The notes under the pieces: model-generated
What the model was told of the DNA's origin: nothing
What the model saw: only the letters and a program-made list of their open reading frames with translations
Databases searched by the model: none
Program-made: the position numbers and the translations under genes
Shown: piece by piece, positions 1 through 8,180 of the stretch
Layout: the number at the start of each line of letters is the position of its first letter
How positions within the stretch are numbered: position 1 is the stretch's first letter
Origin: Fidelibacterota bacterium
GTDB lineage: Bacteria; Fidelibacterota; Marinisomatia; SCGC-AAA003-L08; TS1B11
Reading direction: 5' to 3'
Length of the DNA: 64,000 nt
NCBI GenBank assembly: GCA_004124875.1
Contig: SCKJ01000001.1
Span: forward strand, 496,001 to 560,000

Positions 1-73
1 CCTCGACTTCATCCTGTCCAGCAGCCGGCAGGAAAAAAACCAGTATTGCGATGAGGGGCGCAAACTGCCGCAC
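1..73 (-). CDS. Secreted protein, N-terminal fragment (runs off the window)
   Basis: Only the first 24 codons are present. A GTG start at 73 is followed by a typical signal peptide, MRQFAPLIAILVFFLPAAGQ, with a hydrophobic core and an Ala-x-Gly-Gln cleavage region, then acidic residues. It lies 3 bp beyond the stop of the PEGA gene on the same strand, so it is probably the next gene of the same operon. The function cannot be told from so short a piece. Confidence 0.5.
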   Translation of the reverse strand, partial: MRQFAPLIAILVFFLPAAGQDEVE

Positions 74-76
74 GGC

Positions 77-527
77 TCAGTTGACCCGGCTCAGGAGGAA
101 AAATGCCGAGGAAATCATGCCCAGTCCGATGAGGGCCGTAAATACGGTGCCCTGCTCGTAAGCGGCCAACTGGCGCTCCAGGTCCAGCCAGGCCATTTCC
201 ACGCTTGTCGTTTTGCCGGGCTTCACCAGCACCTGATAGGTTCCCGCCTCAATCACGTTGGTGATGGTCCTGCGTTGGCGGTGGGTCCAGTGGGACCCAT
301 TTGAACTCCGGTCCAAAAAAGCTCACATGGTACCACCCGGGAATCAGGATGAGGGTATCTGCGAGGGGGGTATGTCCGAGGGAGCGGCCATCCAGAAAAA
401 TCTCCACAAAATCGACATCGGCGGTGATGTCAAGATAGCCGACCGTCGGCTCGCGAACAGTCGCCTGGCCCAGTGCCGGGCCACTGAGCAGACAGAGGGT
501 GGTCAATATCGGTAGCAGACGAATCAT
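77..527 (-). pseudogene. PEGA-domain exported protein, split by a frameshift
   Basis: An ATG at 527 opens a signal peptide (MIRLLPILTTLCLLSGPALG) and a PEGA-like beta-sandwich start (GYLDITADVDFVEIFLDGR, then TPLADTLILIPGWYHV). The frame ends at about 249, but the rest of the domain (NVIEAGTYQVLVKPGKTTSV) and a C-terminal hydrophobic segment (TALIGLGMISSAFFLL) continue in another frame to the stop at 77. The two frames overlap at 249-316. From 527 to 77 is 451 bases, one more than 150 codons, so a single extra base, probably near 268 (CAGGACC), explains the break. PEGA domains are surface beta-sandwiches often fused to other parts. It could be a true frameshift or an assembly error. Confidence 0.6.
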
Positions 528-582
528 CACGGTTTCCCGAAGCAATCTAGCCGAATCGGGGGGGAGAGTCAAGGGCCTCAGG

Positions 583-1377
583 TCAGAAGCTGAAGGCCAG
601 CCCGTTGGTGACGGAAAGATCAAGGGACTGGGCAACTCCGGCAGCCGGCTCGCTGTCATAGCGCAGATTTAGGGTGATTACCAGGATGAGTTTCCTGGTA
701 ATGTTCACGTTCACGCTGCTTTCGAGGAGCACCCGGTAGTCGCGGGTTGGATCCCTCGTATCAAACTGAAAATAGCCTGTGGCCGCCAGCGCAAGGCGAT
801 CGTCAATCTTGTAGTTCACGACCATGTAGTTGGTCGACCGCAGCAACTGCATGTCATCCTCTGTGGCGTCGGTTCCGCCCGGTATGTTGGTTACCTCGCG
901 CTCCCACATCAGGCCGAAGCCGTTGACCAAACTTAGCGAGCGGCCTTTGGCCGTATCGGGCCTGGAAGTGTACGACTTCAGTCTCACGCCACCCCCCGCC
1001 AGCTGCCGGTTGGAGAGGTTAATCGATTTGTCGTATTCCTGCTGGAGAAATCCTTCCAGAAAAAGTTTTTCGTTGATGGCCTTCACGCTGCGCGCGTGCA
1101 AAAATCCTTTGTTGCTGAACTCGGCGTCTCCGCTTTTTCCCTGGCTTAGTTTGGCGGCCACAAAATTGTGGCCCCAACTGCTGCGATGGTCGACACGCAT
1201 GGAGCTGTTGATGGTCAGCAGCTCGGAGTTTCCCACCAGCAGTCCGAAATCCCCCCCCAGCGCGCCGCTCCATCCCAGGGCGGCGCCGGCGCCCCGCATG
1301 GCCTCAGTATTGACTTGCGCCAGGAGGGAGGAGAGCAGCGCTACGCTGGTCACGAGGGCCGGTTTAATCATACTCAC
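583..1377 (-). CDS. DUF481-type outer-membrane beta-barrel protein
   Basis: About 264 residues with a signal peptide (MIKPALVTSVALLSSLLAQ), alternating beta-strand sequence throughout, and a C-terminus ending LAFSF, the terminal aromatic pattern read by the BAM machinery. The run of strands with a conserved N-terminal LGWSGALGGDFGLLVGN resembles the DUF481 (YdiY-like) family, whose role is poorly known. The start is either GTG at 1377, which overlaps the dnaG stop by 4 bases (GTGA), or ATG at 1371; both keep the signal peptide. Translational coupling to dnaG is likely. Family assignment is moderate. Confidence 0.65.
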   Translation of the reverse strand: MSMIKPALVTSVALLSSLLAQVNTEAMRGAGAALGWSGALGGDFGLLVGNSELLTINSSMRVDHRSSWGHNFVAAKLSQGKSGDAEFSNKGFLHARSVKAINEKLFLEGFLQQEYDKSINLSNRQLAGGGVRLKSYTSRPDTAKGRSLSLVNGFGLMWEREVTNIPGGTDATEDDMQLLRSTNYMVVNYKIDDRLALAATGYFQFDTRDPTRDYRVLLESSVNVNITRKLILVITLNLRYDSEPAAGVAQSLDLSVTNGLAFSF

Positions 1378-3170
1378 GCCCTGTATTTATCGAACTGGTG
1401 AGATAATTCGGTGAGGCTTTGCCGCAAGGCTGCCACTTCCTTCAGGATATCCTGGGATGGCACTCCGGCGCCCTGTTCTGCTGCCCGCAGGTCGAGCCGG
1501 CGTTCCTCGATGCGGCTTTGCAGCGAGTCACGGTAGAGCGCAGTCAGGCAGTCGATGGCCAGTGACAGCAAATCGCCGGACTCATCGCCGGCCATCACCA
1601 TGCCGCTGAGCAGCTGCTGGTGGGCCTGATCGGGCAGACGCGTCATCACCTGGCCGACTTCAGGAATAGTGGCGTCCGCCAGCGTCGGTCCCAGCAGCTC
1701 CCAGATCCGTTTCAGGGCTGCGTGGGTGAACAGTTCCGGCGTGACTTCATCGACCAGCAGATTCAACACTTCGATATGGTCCTGAAACGCCAGGCGTATC
1801 AGGGTCATCTGGGCCTTATGGGAACGGGTCGGCTCTACCAGGATCACTTTGAGCTCGTCAGGGCCGGTCTCACTCTGCCGCGGGGCTATCTTCGGCAGCG
1901 CCTCGATCGACCGGTGCAGGTGCGCCTCACTGACCCCGGTCAGTTCGGCCAGCCGCTTAAGGTGCAGCTCTTTCACCAGCGGGTCGGCAATGGGCGCCAG
2001 TCCCCTGAGCGCCTCGTCCAGGAAGCGGCGCATATCTCCGGTCTGGCGCAGGTCGCCACTGAAATGCTTGCGCTGAAAATCGAGCAACGGGCTGCCGCCT
2101 TGCACCGCCGCGAGAAACGGGCTGGGACCTGCCTGTTTCACCCAGTCATCCGGATCGGTGTCACCGGGCAGCGCCACAATTCTGGGATCGAGCCCCCCTT
2201 GCAGCAAGGTGTATCCCGCCCTGACCGCCGCCTGAATTCCCGCGGCGTCGCCATCGTAAGCGAGGAACACATTGGGCGTGAGTTTGCGCAGTTCCCGGGC
2301 GTGCCTTTCCGTGAGGGCGGTCCCCGAGACGGCCACAACATGGGTAATCCCGGCCTGGTGGAGTTGGATCAGGTCCAGATACCCCTCAACGATTATCGTT
2401 TGCTCCTTTTCGCGGATGGCCTGGCGGGCGTGGCTGAGACCGTAGAGCACCTCGCCCTTGTGGTATATGGGCGACTCCGGCGAATTCATATATTTGGCTG
2501 CGTCATCGGTGCCGAATACCCGGCCGGCCATGGCCACCGTTCTGCCCGAAGCGTTGGCGATGGGAAACATGATGCGGCCCCTGAACCGGTCGTAAGGACC
2601 TTTCTGCCCCGCCATAAACAGGCCGGACTGGTTGAGGGCCTCATTTGAAAAATCCTTAGTGCCGGCCAATTTGAGCAGGTGGTCCCACCGGTCGGGGACG
2701 TAGCCGATGCGGAACAGCTCGATCGTATCATCGGTGAAACCCCGGTCGTGAAGGTAACTGCGGGCCGAGGAGCCCTCCTGCCCTGCGAGGGTTTTGGCGA
2801 ATATGGAGGTGGCCCGCTCATACAGGTCCATAATCTGCTGCACGAGGGCTTTGCGTTTGGGGTCGACAGCGCCGGAGAGCTCCACTTCGATGCCGGTTTT
2901 CTCACCCAGACGTTTGACGGCTTCTACAAAATCGACCCGTTCAATTTCCATGATGAAGCTGAAGACATTGCCTCCCCGGCTGCAGCCAAAACAGTGGAAT
3001 ATCTGACGATCCTGGTTAACGCTGAAACTGGGGCTCTTTTCCTGGTGGAAGGGACAGAGGCCGAAGTAGTTGCGGCCCTTGCGCTTCATCTGCACGTAAT
3101 CCGACACGACGTCGAGCACGTCTGCCGCCTCACGGATGCGGTCGATAGTCTGTTCAGGAATGCGGGCCAT
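1374..3170 (-). CDS. dnaG: DNA primase
   Basis: DnaG makes the RNA primers for DNA replication and works with the replicative helicase at the fork. The 598-residue protein has the normal length. It shows the N-terminal CHC2 zinc finger (C39, H42, C60, C63 in CPFHQEKSPSF...FHCFGC) and the TOPRIM catalytic core with E262 in VEGYLDLIQL and the DxD at D306/D308 (AYDGDAAG). The C-terminal helicase-binding part is present but diverged. The start is ATG at 3170. It sits between the amidohydrolase pair and the DUF481 gene, whose start overlaps its stop. An rpoD partner, common next to dnaG, is not seen here. Confidence 0.95.
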   Translation of the reverse strand: MARIPEQTIDRIREAADVLDVVSDYVQMKRKGRNYFGLCPFHQEKSPSFSVNQDRQIFHCFGCSRGGNVFSFIMEIERVDFVEAVKRLGEKTGIEVELSGAVDPKRKALVQQIMDLYERATSIFAKTLAGQEGSSARSYLHDRGFTDDTIELFRIGYVPDRWDHLLKLAGTKDFSNEALNQSGLFMAGQKGPYDRFRGRIMFPIANASGRTVAMAGRVFGTDDAAKYMNSPESPIYHKGEVLYGLSHARQAIREKEQTIIVEGYLDLIQLHQAGITHVVAVSGTALTERHARELRKLTPNVFLAYDGDAAGIQAAVRAGYTLLQGGLDPRIVALPGDTDPDDWVKQAGPSPFLAAVQGGSPLLDFQRKHFSGDLRQTGDMRRFLDEALRGLAPIADPLVKELHLKRLAELTGVSEAHLHRSIEALPKIAPRQSETGPDELKVILVEPTRSHKAQMTLIRLAFQDHIEVLNLLVDEVTPELFTHAALKRIWELLGPTLADATIPEVGQVMTRLPDQAHQQLLSGMVMAGDESGDLLSLAIDCLTALYRDSLQSRIEERRLDLRAAEQGAGVPSQDILKEVAALRQSLTELSHQFDKYRA

Positions 3171-3231
3171 GGGAGCCCTTGATGTTACTGCGGCCCTTGG
3201 GCAAATGGAAGCGCATGCGGTGGCTGTGGCG

Positions 3232-4920
3232 CTAGTTTTGCCATCCTGACCACCCCGGACCTTTCACAAAACGTCCCGGCGTCGCGCCAGTATGATGCCC
3301 TTTCTTCAGCACCATGCTGCCGTTCACCCAGACGTAGGAAACACCCGTGGAATATTGATGCGGCTCCAGGTAGGTGGCATGGTCGCTGATAGTGGCGGGA
3401 TCAAATATCACCACATCGGCGAAACGCCCCACCTCGAGCCGTCCCCGTTTGCGCAGCATCAGGTTATCAGCCGGAAATGAGGTTAGCCGCCGAATGGCTT
3501 CCTGTAGCGACACAATCTTCTCATCGCGGACGTACTTCCCCAGCAAGCGGGCAAAATTGCCGTAAGCTCGGGGGTGGGGATTGGATTTGAGAAAGTTGCC
3601 TTCCGGCGCCTGGGCGCTGGCATCGGAGTTGAAGGCCACCCACGGCAGGGCCACCTTTTTCCGGACGTTTTCCTCAGACATGATAAAATAGACCGCCTCA
3701 ACCCGGCTGCCATCGCGAAGGACCAATTCTATGGCGGCCATTTCCGGAGTGATGTCCCACATCTCCGCCACTTCAGCCAGAGTTTTGCCGGTGAGGTACT
3801 TCAGGGAATCCGATTTGAAACCGGTCAGAATGACGTTCGATGGGCTGCCGGCGGCCAGCAGCAGGCTCTCCCATTCATCGGTGGGTGTGCTCATCTGCTC
3901 CTGCAGCTTGAACCTGATTGCAATCGACCGCAACCGCTGGGCCCACATCCTGTCGCCGCCGGCCTGTACCCAGGGGGGCATGGCGGCGTCCAGCCCTGTG
4001 GCACCGGCGGTCGTGTAGGTGTATATGTCGGCCGTGATGGCCAGGCCCTCCTTTTGTGCCTGTTGCACTTTGCTGATGACCTGATCAAGTTTTTTCCAAT
4101 TGTCCCGGCCTGCCGCCTTCAAATGATAGATTTCGGCGGCGATATTGGCCTCCCTGGCAATCGTCAGCAGCTCCTCGACAGCCTGCAGCAGACCGTTGCC
4201 TTCGCTGCGCAGGTGAGAGATGTACATGCCCCCATAGCTGGAGGCGACTTTGCTGATCTCAATCAGCTCCTCCGTGGTGGCGAAAAAGTCGGGCGAGTAG
4301 ATCAGGGATGACCCAACCCCCAGGGCGCCCTCTTCCATGGCTGCGGCCACGAGCGCTTTCATGCCCTGAATCTCTTCGGGGGTAGCGGGCCTGTCATCGT
4401 AGCCCACTTCATGAATGCGTACAGTCCCGGCGCCGATAAAAGAGGCCACGTTGGGCGAGACACCGCGATCCTCAAGGTGTTGCAGATATTCTCCCAGGGT
4501 CGTCCATGTCACCTCGAATCGGATGTCGCCCTGGTCTGCCAGCAGCTGCTTCCGCATGTCCTCGTTGAGGGGACCCATACTCCACCCCTCGCCGAACACT
4601 TCCAGCGTGACCCCCTGTAGGATATCGCTTTGGCCGCGGCCATCTTCCAGCAGCGATTCAACACTCCAGCTGAGCATGTTGATGAAGCCGGGCGAAACCG
4701 CCAGGCCGTGGGCATCAACGGTTGTGGCGGCAGAGAGCGTATCGAGATTGCCAAGGGCGAAAATGGTATCGCCGGAGATGGCCAGATCGGCGACGTAGGG
4801 CGGATTCCCGCTGCCATCGTAAATGGTCCCGCCGACGATCAGGGTGTCCACGTCCGGGGCGCACGACGACGCGATCAGCGCCAACAGGCCGGCGGTCAGT
4901 CTTTTAACTGGCGGCATCAA
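3232..4920 (-). CDS. D-aminoacylase-like amidohydrolase lipoprotein (copy 2)
   Basis: The 562-residue protein belongs to the N-acyl-D-amino-acid deacylase branch of the amidohydrolases, which hydrolyse N-acyl-D-amino acids and related compounds. A signal peptide ends at ASSC (Cys20), so it is probably an envelope lipoprotein. Two His (H236 in YISHLRSEG, H266 in IYHLKAAG) and the Asp (D433 in NSDAS) typical of the site are present. The strand-1 HxH/HxD motif is replaced by PGFINMLSW (77-85), and the Cys expected as a metal ligand is Glu111 (GEGWSMGPL). Its start overlaps the stop of the upstream paralogue by 17 bases. Because of the altered ligands the substrate is uncertain. Confidence 0.8.
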   Translation of the reverse strand: MMPPVKRLTAGLLALIASSCAPDVDTLIVGGTIYDGSGNPPYVADLAISGDTIFALGNLDTLSAATTVDAHGLAVSPGFINMLSWSVESLLEDGRGQSDILQGVTLEVFGEGWSMGPLNEDMRKQLLADQGDIRFEVTWTTLGEYLQHLEDRGVSPNVASFIGAGTVRIHEVGYDDRPATPEEIQGMKALVAAAMEEGALGVGSSLIYSPDFFATTEELIEISKVASSYGGMYISHLRSEGNGLLQAVEELLTIAREANIAAEIYHLKAAGRDNWKKLDQVISKVQQAQKEGLAITADIYTYTTAGATGLDAAMPPWVQAGGDRMWAQRLRSIAIRFKLQEQMSTPTDEWESLLLAAGSPSNVILTGFKSDSLKYLTGKTLAEVAEMWDITPEMAAIELVLRDGSRVEAVYFIMSEENVRKKVALPWVAFNSDASAQAPEGNFLKSNPHPRAYGNFARLLGKYVRDEKIVSLQEAIRRLTSFPADNLMLRKRGRLEVGRFADVVIFDPATISDHATYLEPHQYSTGVSYVWVNGSMVLKKGHHTGATPGRFVKGPGWSGWQN

Positions 4921-6583
4921 CTTTTTCCCTGGTCATGGTGTAGCCGGGTCCGCGCACGAACCGGCCCGGGGTGGCGCCGGTATGCTCTCCCCCGGAGATG
5001 ACGGCCTGCCCATTCACCCACACATGGTGAACACCGGTGGCGTAGCGGTGCGGCTCTTCAAATGTAGCGTGATCGGAAATGGTGGCGGCATCAAAGACAA
5101 TCACGTCGGCGAAATGGCCCCGCTTTAACTGTCCCCGGCGGCGCAATTTCAGATTTTCGGCCGGCAATGCCGTCAGCCGCCGCACGGCATCCGCCAGGGT
5201 GAGCAGCTGCTCTTCGCGCACGTACTTTCCCAGCACCCGCGCAAAATTGCCGTAGCCTCTGGGATGATGGTGGGTCTGCAGCGCCAACCCGGTGTTGCTC
5301 CGCGAACCGGCATCGGAACCGAAACTGACCCACGGCAAAACCATTTTCTTGCGGATATTTTCCTCGGACATGGTGAACCGGATGGTGCCCACATTGCCGC
5401 CATTCTCCAGAATAAGATCGATGATGGTGTCGTGGATACCGGTGCCCCGTTCGGCCATGACATCGGCGACAGTGAGGCCGATATAGCGCCTCAGTTCATC
5501 GCTGCTGAAACTGACCAGCATAATGTCTTCCGGGGGAATCAGCGTCATTTCCGCCTGCATCCGCGCGCGAATCTCCTGGGTTCGCAGGCGCTCCAGCCAG
5601 GCGCTGACGCCGCCCTCCTGGACCCATGTGGGAAAGTTGATGTCCAGCCCGGTGGAGCTGGCGTGATAGGCGTACATATCAGCAGTGACGGGCATTCCGC
5701 CGCTGCGGGCCGCTTCGATGCGCGCAATCACGGCATCCATACGCTCCCAGTTTTCCCGGTGGGACATCTTGAAATGATAAATTTCGCCACGTATGCCAGC
5801 CGCGTTGATAATGCTGAACAGCTCGTCCAGGGCGGCATCGATGTGGTCGCCCTCGTGGCGCATGTGGCTGATATACAGGCCATCATAGCGGGCGGCAACT
5901 TTGGCCAGCTCAATGAGCTCGCTGGTGCTGGCGTAATCGGCAGGGGCATATTCCAGTGAACTGCTCAGCCCCATGGCGCCCTCTTCCATGGCGGTGGCAA
6001 CCAGCTGCTTCATGCGCTTCATTTCAGCATCCGTGGCGGCGCGGTTTTCGTGCCCCACCTCATGAATGCGGACCGTAGTGGCGCCCACAAAGGAGGCGAT
6101 ATTGGTGCTGACGCCCCGCTCTTCCAGCCACTGGAGATATTCGCCCAGAGTGGTCCATTCCACGGGATACTTGATGTCTTGCTGGTTGCTGATGCGATTC
6201 CGGCGCATCGCCTCATTGAGGGGACCCATGCTCCAACCTTCGCCCAGCACCTCCAGTGTCACCCCCTGCCGAATATCGCTCTGCGACAGGCCGTCATGAA
6301 TCAGCGACACGTTGGCCCAGCTCAGCATGTTGATAAAGCCGGGGGCCACAGCGAGGCCGATTGCGTCGATCACCCGCCTGGCGCTCAGCGTATCGAGCGT
6401 CCCGATGGCAAATATGGTATCCCCGGCGATGGCCAGGTCAGCGACATAAGGTTCATGGCCGGACCCATCGTAGACCGTGCCGCGCAGAATGAGCGTGTCG
6501 ACATCAGGCGCGGGTCCACAGGCAAATAGCAGAGTGAGGAGCCCGGCCGCCAAGCCGGAGGAAATTCGGTGTGTCATGCTCAA
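4904..6583 (-). CDS. D-aminoacylase-like amidohydrolase lipoprotein (copy 1)
   Basis: This 559-residue protein is a paralogue of the following gene, colinear over its whole length and ending with the same HTGATPGRFV signature. The signal peptide has a Cys at 22 (LLFAC), suggesting a lipoprotein. The conserved His pair (YISHMRHEG, IYHFKMSH) and the Asp in FGSDAGS are kept, while the first metal motif reads PGFINMLSW (81-89) and Glu115 stands where D-aminoacylases have Cys. The two genes are a tandem duplication and probably cotranscribed. They may act on D-amino-acid derivatives or peptides in the periplasm; this is inferred from family only. Confidence 0.8.
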   Translation of the reverse strand: MSMTHRISSGLAAGLLTLLFACGPAPDVDTLILRGTVYDGSGHEPYVADLAIAGDTIFAIGTLDTLSARRVIDAIGLAVAPGFINMLSWANVSLIHDGLSQSDIRQGVTLEVLGEGWSMGPLNEAMRRNRISNQQDIKYPVEWTTLGEYLQWLEERGVSTNIASFVGATTVRIHEVGHENRAATDAEMKRMKQLVATAMEEGAMGLSSSLEYAPADYASTSELIELAKVAARYDGLYISHMRHEGDHIDAALDELFSIINAAGIRGEIYHFKMSHRENWERMDAVIARIEAARSGGMPVTADMYAYHASSTGLDINFPTWVQEGGVSAWLERLRTQEIRARMQAEMTLIPPEDIMLVSFSSDELRRYIGLTVADVMAERGTGIHDTIIDLILENGGNVGTIRFTMSEENIRKKMVLPWVSFGSDAGSRSNTGLALQTHHHPRGYGNFARVLGKYVREEQLLTLADAVRRLTALPAENLKLRRRGQLKRGHFADVIVFDAATISDHATFEEPHRYATGVHHVWVNGQAVISGGEHTGATPGRFVRGPGYTMTREKVDAAS

Positions 6584-6661
6584 CCTAACTGTCGGATTTT
6601 GAGGGAGTAGGGCGGGTTGAATCTAATAAGCCGGGCATGGCAAAGGGAAGGAATGCGGCGG

Positions 6662-7276
6662 CTAGCGGACCTCTTTGGCGGCGGCCAGCAACACGGCGCT
6701 GCTCAGCCGTTCCCTGTGATTGGGATTCACATACTGGAACTTGACAACACCTTTCCGGTCGAGGATAAACACGCCCGGCACAGGGAGCAGGTGGTGGTCC
6801 ATGCCTGAGGCGGCCTCCACATCCATTCTCAGGAGCTTGTAGCGCCGCACCTGTTTCTCGCTCATCCGCCAGGCCAGGCCCAACTGCATCGCGCCGGACA
6901 TGGCGCTGTCCGATAGCAAAATATAGTTCAGCTGGTGTTTGTCGAGGCTCTTCTTCAGCTTTGCAGGTCTGTCGGAGCTCACGGCGATGATCTGGAAGCC
7001 GAGGCTGTCGAGCACCGATTCCAACCCCTGCAATTGCTGGAGCTGGCGACTGCAGAATGGGCACCAGCCGCCACGGTAGTAGATAAGGACCGTCGGCCTG
7101 CGGGACACCAGGTCCATCAAACGCACGCTCTCGCCGTCAAGGTTGGCCAGCGCCAGATCGGGAATGGTGGCCCCAACCAGGATCGGCCGAATATTCTCAG
7201 GCGTGTCGGCGGCCAGTCCCTGTCCACTCAGCACGAGTGGCGCAATCAGGACCAGCAATGTGGCGAATCGATTCAT
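6662..7276 (-). CDS. Exported AhpC/TSA-family thioredoxin-like protein
   Basis: The 204-residue protein has a signal peptide (LLVLIAPLVLSGQGLAA) followed by a thioredoxin fold of the Prx-like2/AhpC-TSA type. The redox motif is RGGWCPFCSRQL with C72 and C75, and the rest of the fold (IIAVSSDRP, VPGVFILDRKGVVKF) is intact. Such proteins reduce peroxides or thiols; here it would act in the periplasm. It is 78 bp upstream of the amidohydrolase pair on the same strand and may be cotranscribed with it. Whether it is a peroxiredoxin or a disulfide reductase is not clear from the CxxC alone. Confidence 0.8.
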   Translation of the reverse strand: MNRFATLLVLIAPLVLSGQGLAADTPENIRPILVGATIPDLALANLDGESVRLMDLVSRRPTVLIYYRGGWCPFCSRQLQQLQGLESVLDSLGFQIIAVSSDRPAKLKKSLDKHQLNYILLSDSAMSGAMQLGLAWRMSEKQVRRYKLLRMDVEAASGMDHHLLPVPGVFILDRKGVVKFQYVNPNHRERLSSAVLLAAAKEVR

Positions 7277-7347
7277 GGGCGCTCGATATTAGCCTAGGGT
7301 GTGGCACAACAGGGCAGGTATCAGTCAGAATGTCGCGCGGCTGGCAG

Positions 7348-8082
7348 CTAGGGGTTCCACGATATCCCCACGCTAAAATCGTACCCGGTAAAGGAGATGG
7401 TGGTTTTGTCAGGATCACCAAAGGCGGAAGCGTCCGCCCAGCGATAGCGCAGCTGGGGCGTAAGGTGAAGCCGGCCAAACATGGGCACATTCATGCCGGC
7501 CACGGCCACGGTCCCATAGCCTGAATCCTTTCTGGCGGTTTCCTCCGCGACAGGAAAACCGATATTCCAGGGATCGTAGAGCAGTGTGTATCGTGCCTCA
7601 ACCTCCGTTGAGTAGTATGACATGCCCAAGCCGAGATAGGGCACCCAGGGGGCAGAACTGTTGCGAAAGTGATGGAGATAGCTCAGTGTAACCGGTATTG
7701 CTGTAAATATCCATTGGGTTGTGTTGAGCTGAATTACGCCCAGGCTTGGCCCTGACGGGTCTTCAACAATTGGATAGTAAAAGAGTCTCGCAAAACTCAC
7801 AAGTTGTTCTATTTCCAGATTGAGGGAACTTATTTCGTTGAGATGCAGCCCAACGGAAAGTTTAGCCGTGAGGGATATCGGTGCATATTCATAACGGCTG
7901 TAACGGATTTCGCCGGCATAATCGCTCCATTCCCTCATGGGGAACAGGGCCGGTCCGGCGCCCACGCTGATTATGAAACGGGGGGCGCGTTGCTGAGCCT
8001 GAAGCGGGACCAGGCCAATGACCACCACTATAAGTAGCGTCGTCGCGATGGCCCAATGCTTCGTTTGCCCGTATATAGTCAT
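7348..8082 (-). CDS. Outer-membrane beta-barrel protein, unknown role
   Basis: From the ATG at 8082 there are about 244 residues: a signal peptide (WAIATTLLIVVVIGLVPLQAQ), then amphipathic beta-strands typical of small OmpA/OmpW-like barrels (FIISVGAGPALFPMREW, VPYLGLGMSYYSTEVEARY, GYDFSVGISW). An ATG at 8097 or 8124 is also possible but would put extra residues before the signal. No known family is recognised with confidence. It lies between mutS2 and the peroxiredoxin-like gene on the same strand. Confidence 0.6.
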   Translation of the reverse strand: MTIYGQTKHWAIATTLLIVVVIGLVPLQAQQRAPRFIISVGAGPALFPMREWSDYAGEIRYSRYEYAPISLTAKLSVGLHLNEISSLNLEIEQLVSFARLFYYPIVEDPSGPSLGVIQLNTTQWIFTAIPVTLSYLHHFRNSSAPWVPYLGLGMSYYSTEVEARYTLLYDPWNIGFPVAEETARKDSGYGTVAVAGMNVPMFGRLHLTPQLRYRWADASAFGDPDKTTISFTGYDFSVGISWNP

Positions 8083-8180
8083 TGTCAATGCCCCCATGAT
8101 TGGTGGTGTGGCCGGACCCTGCAATCTCCGGACTCTGCAATCTATAGAAATCGCTTCCCATGCGCGGCAAATAATTTCAA

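Noticed and set aside
1620-2648. A long plus-strand open frame of 342 codons opposite dnaG
   Set aside because: It is antisense to a clear dnaG gene, with no domain or start signal; GC-rich DNA often gives such shadows.
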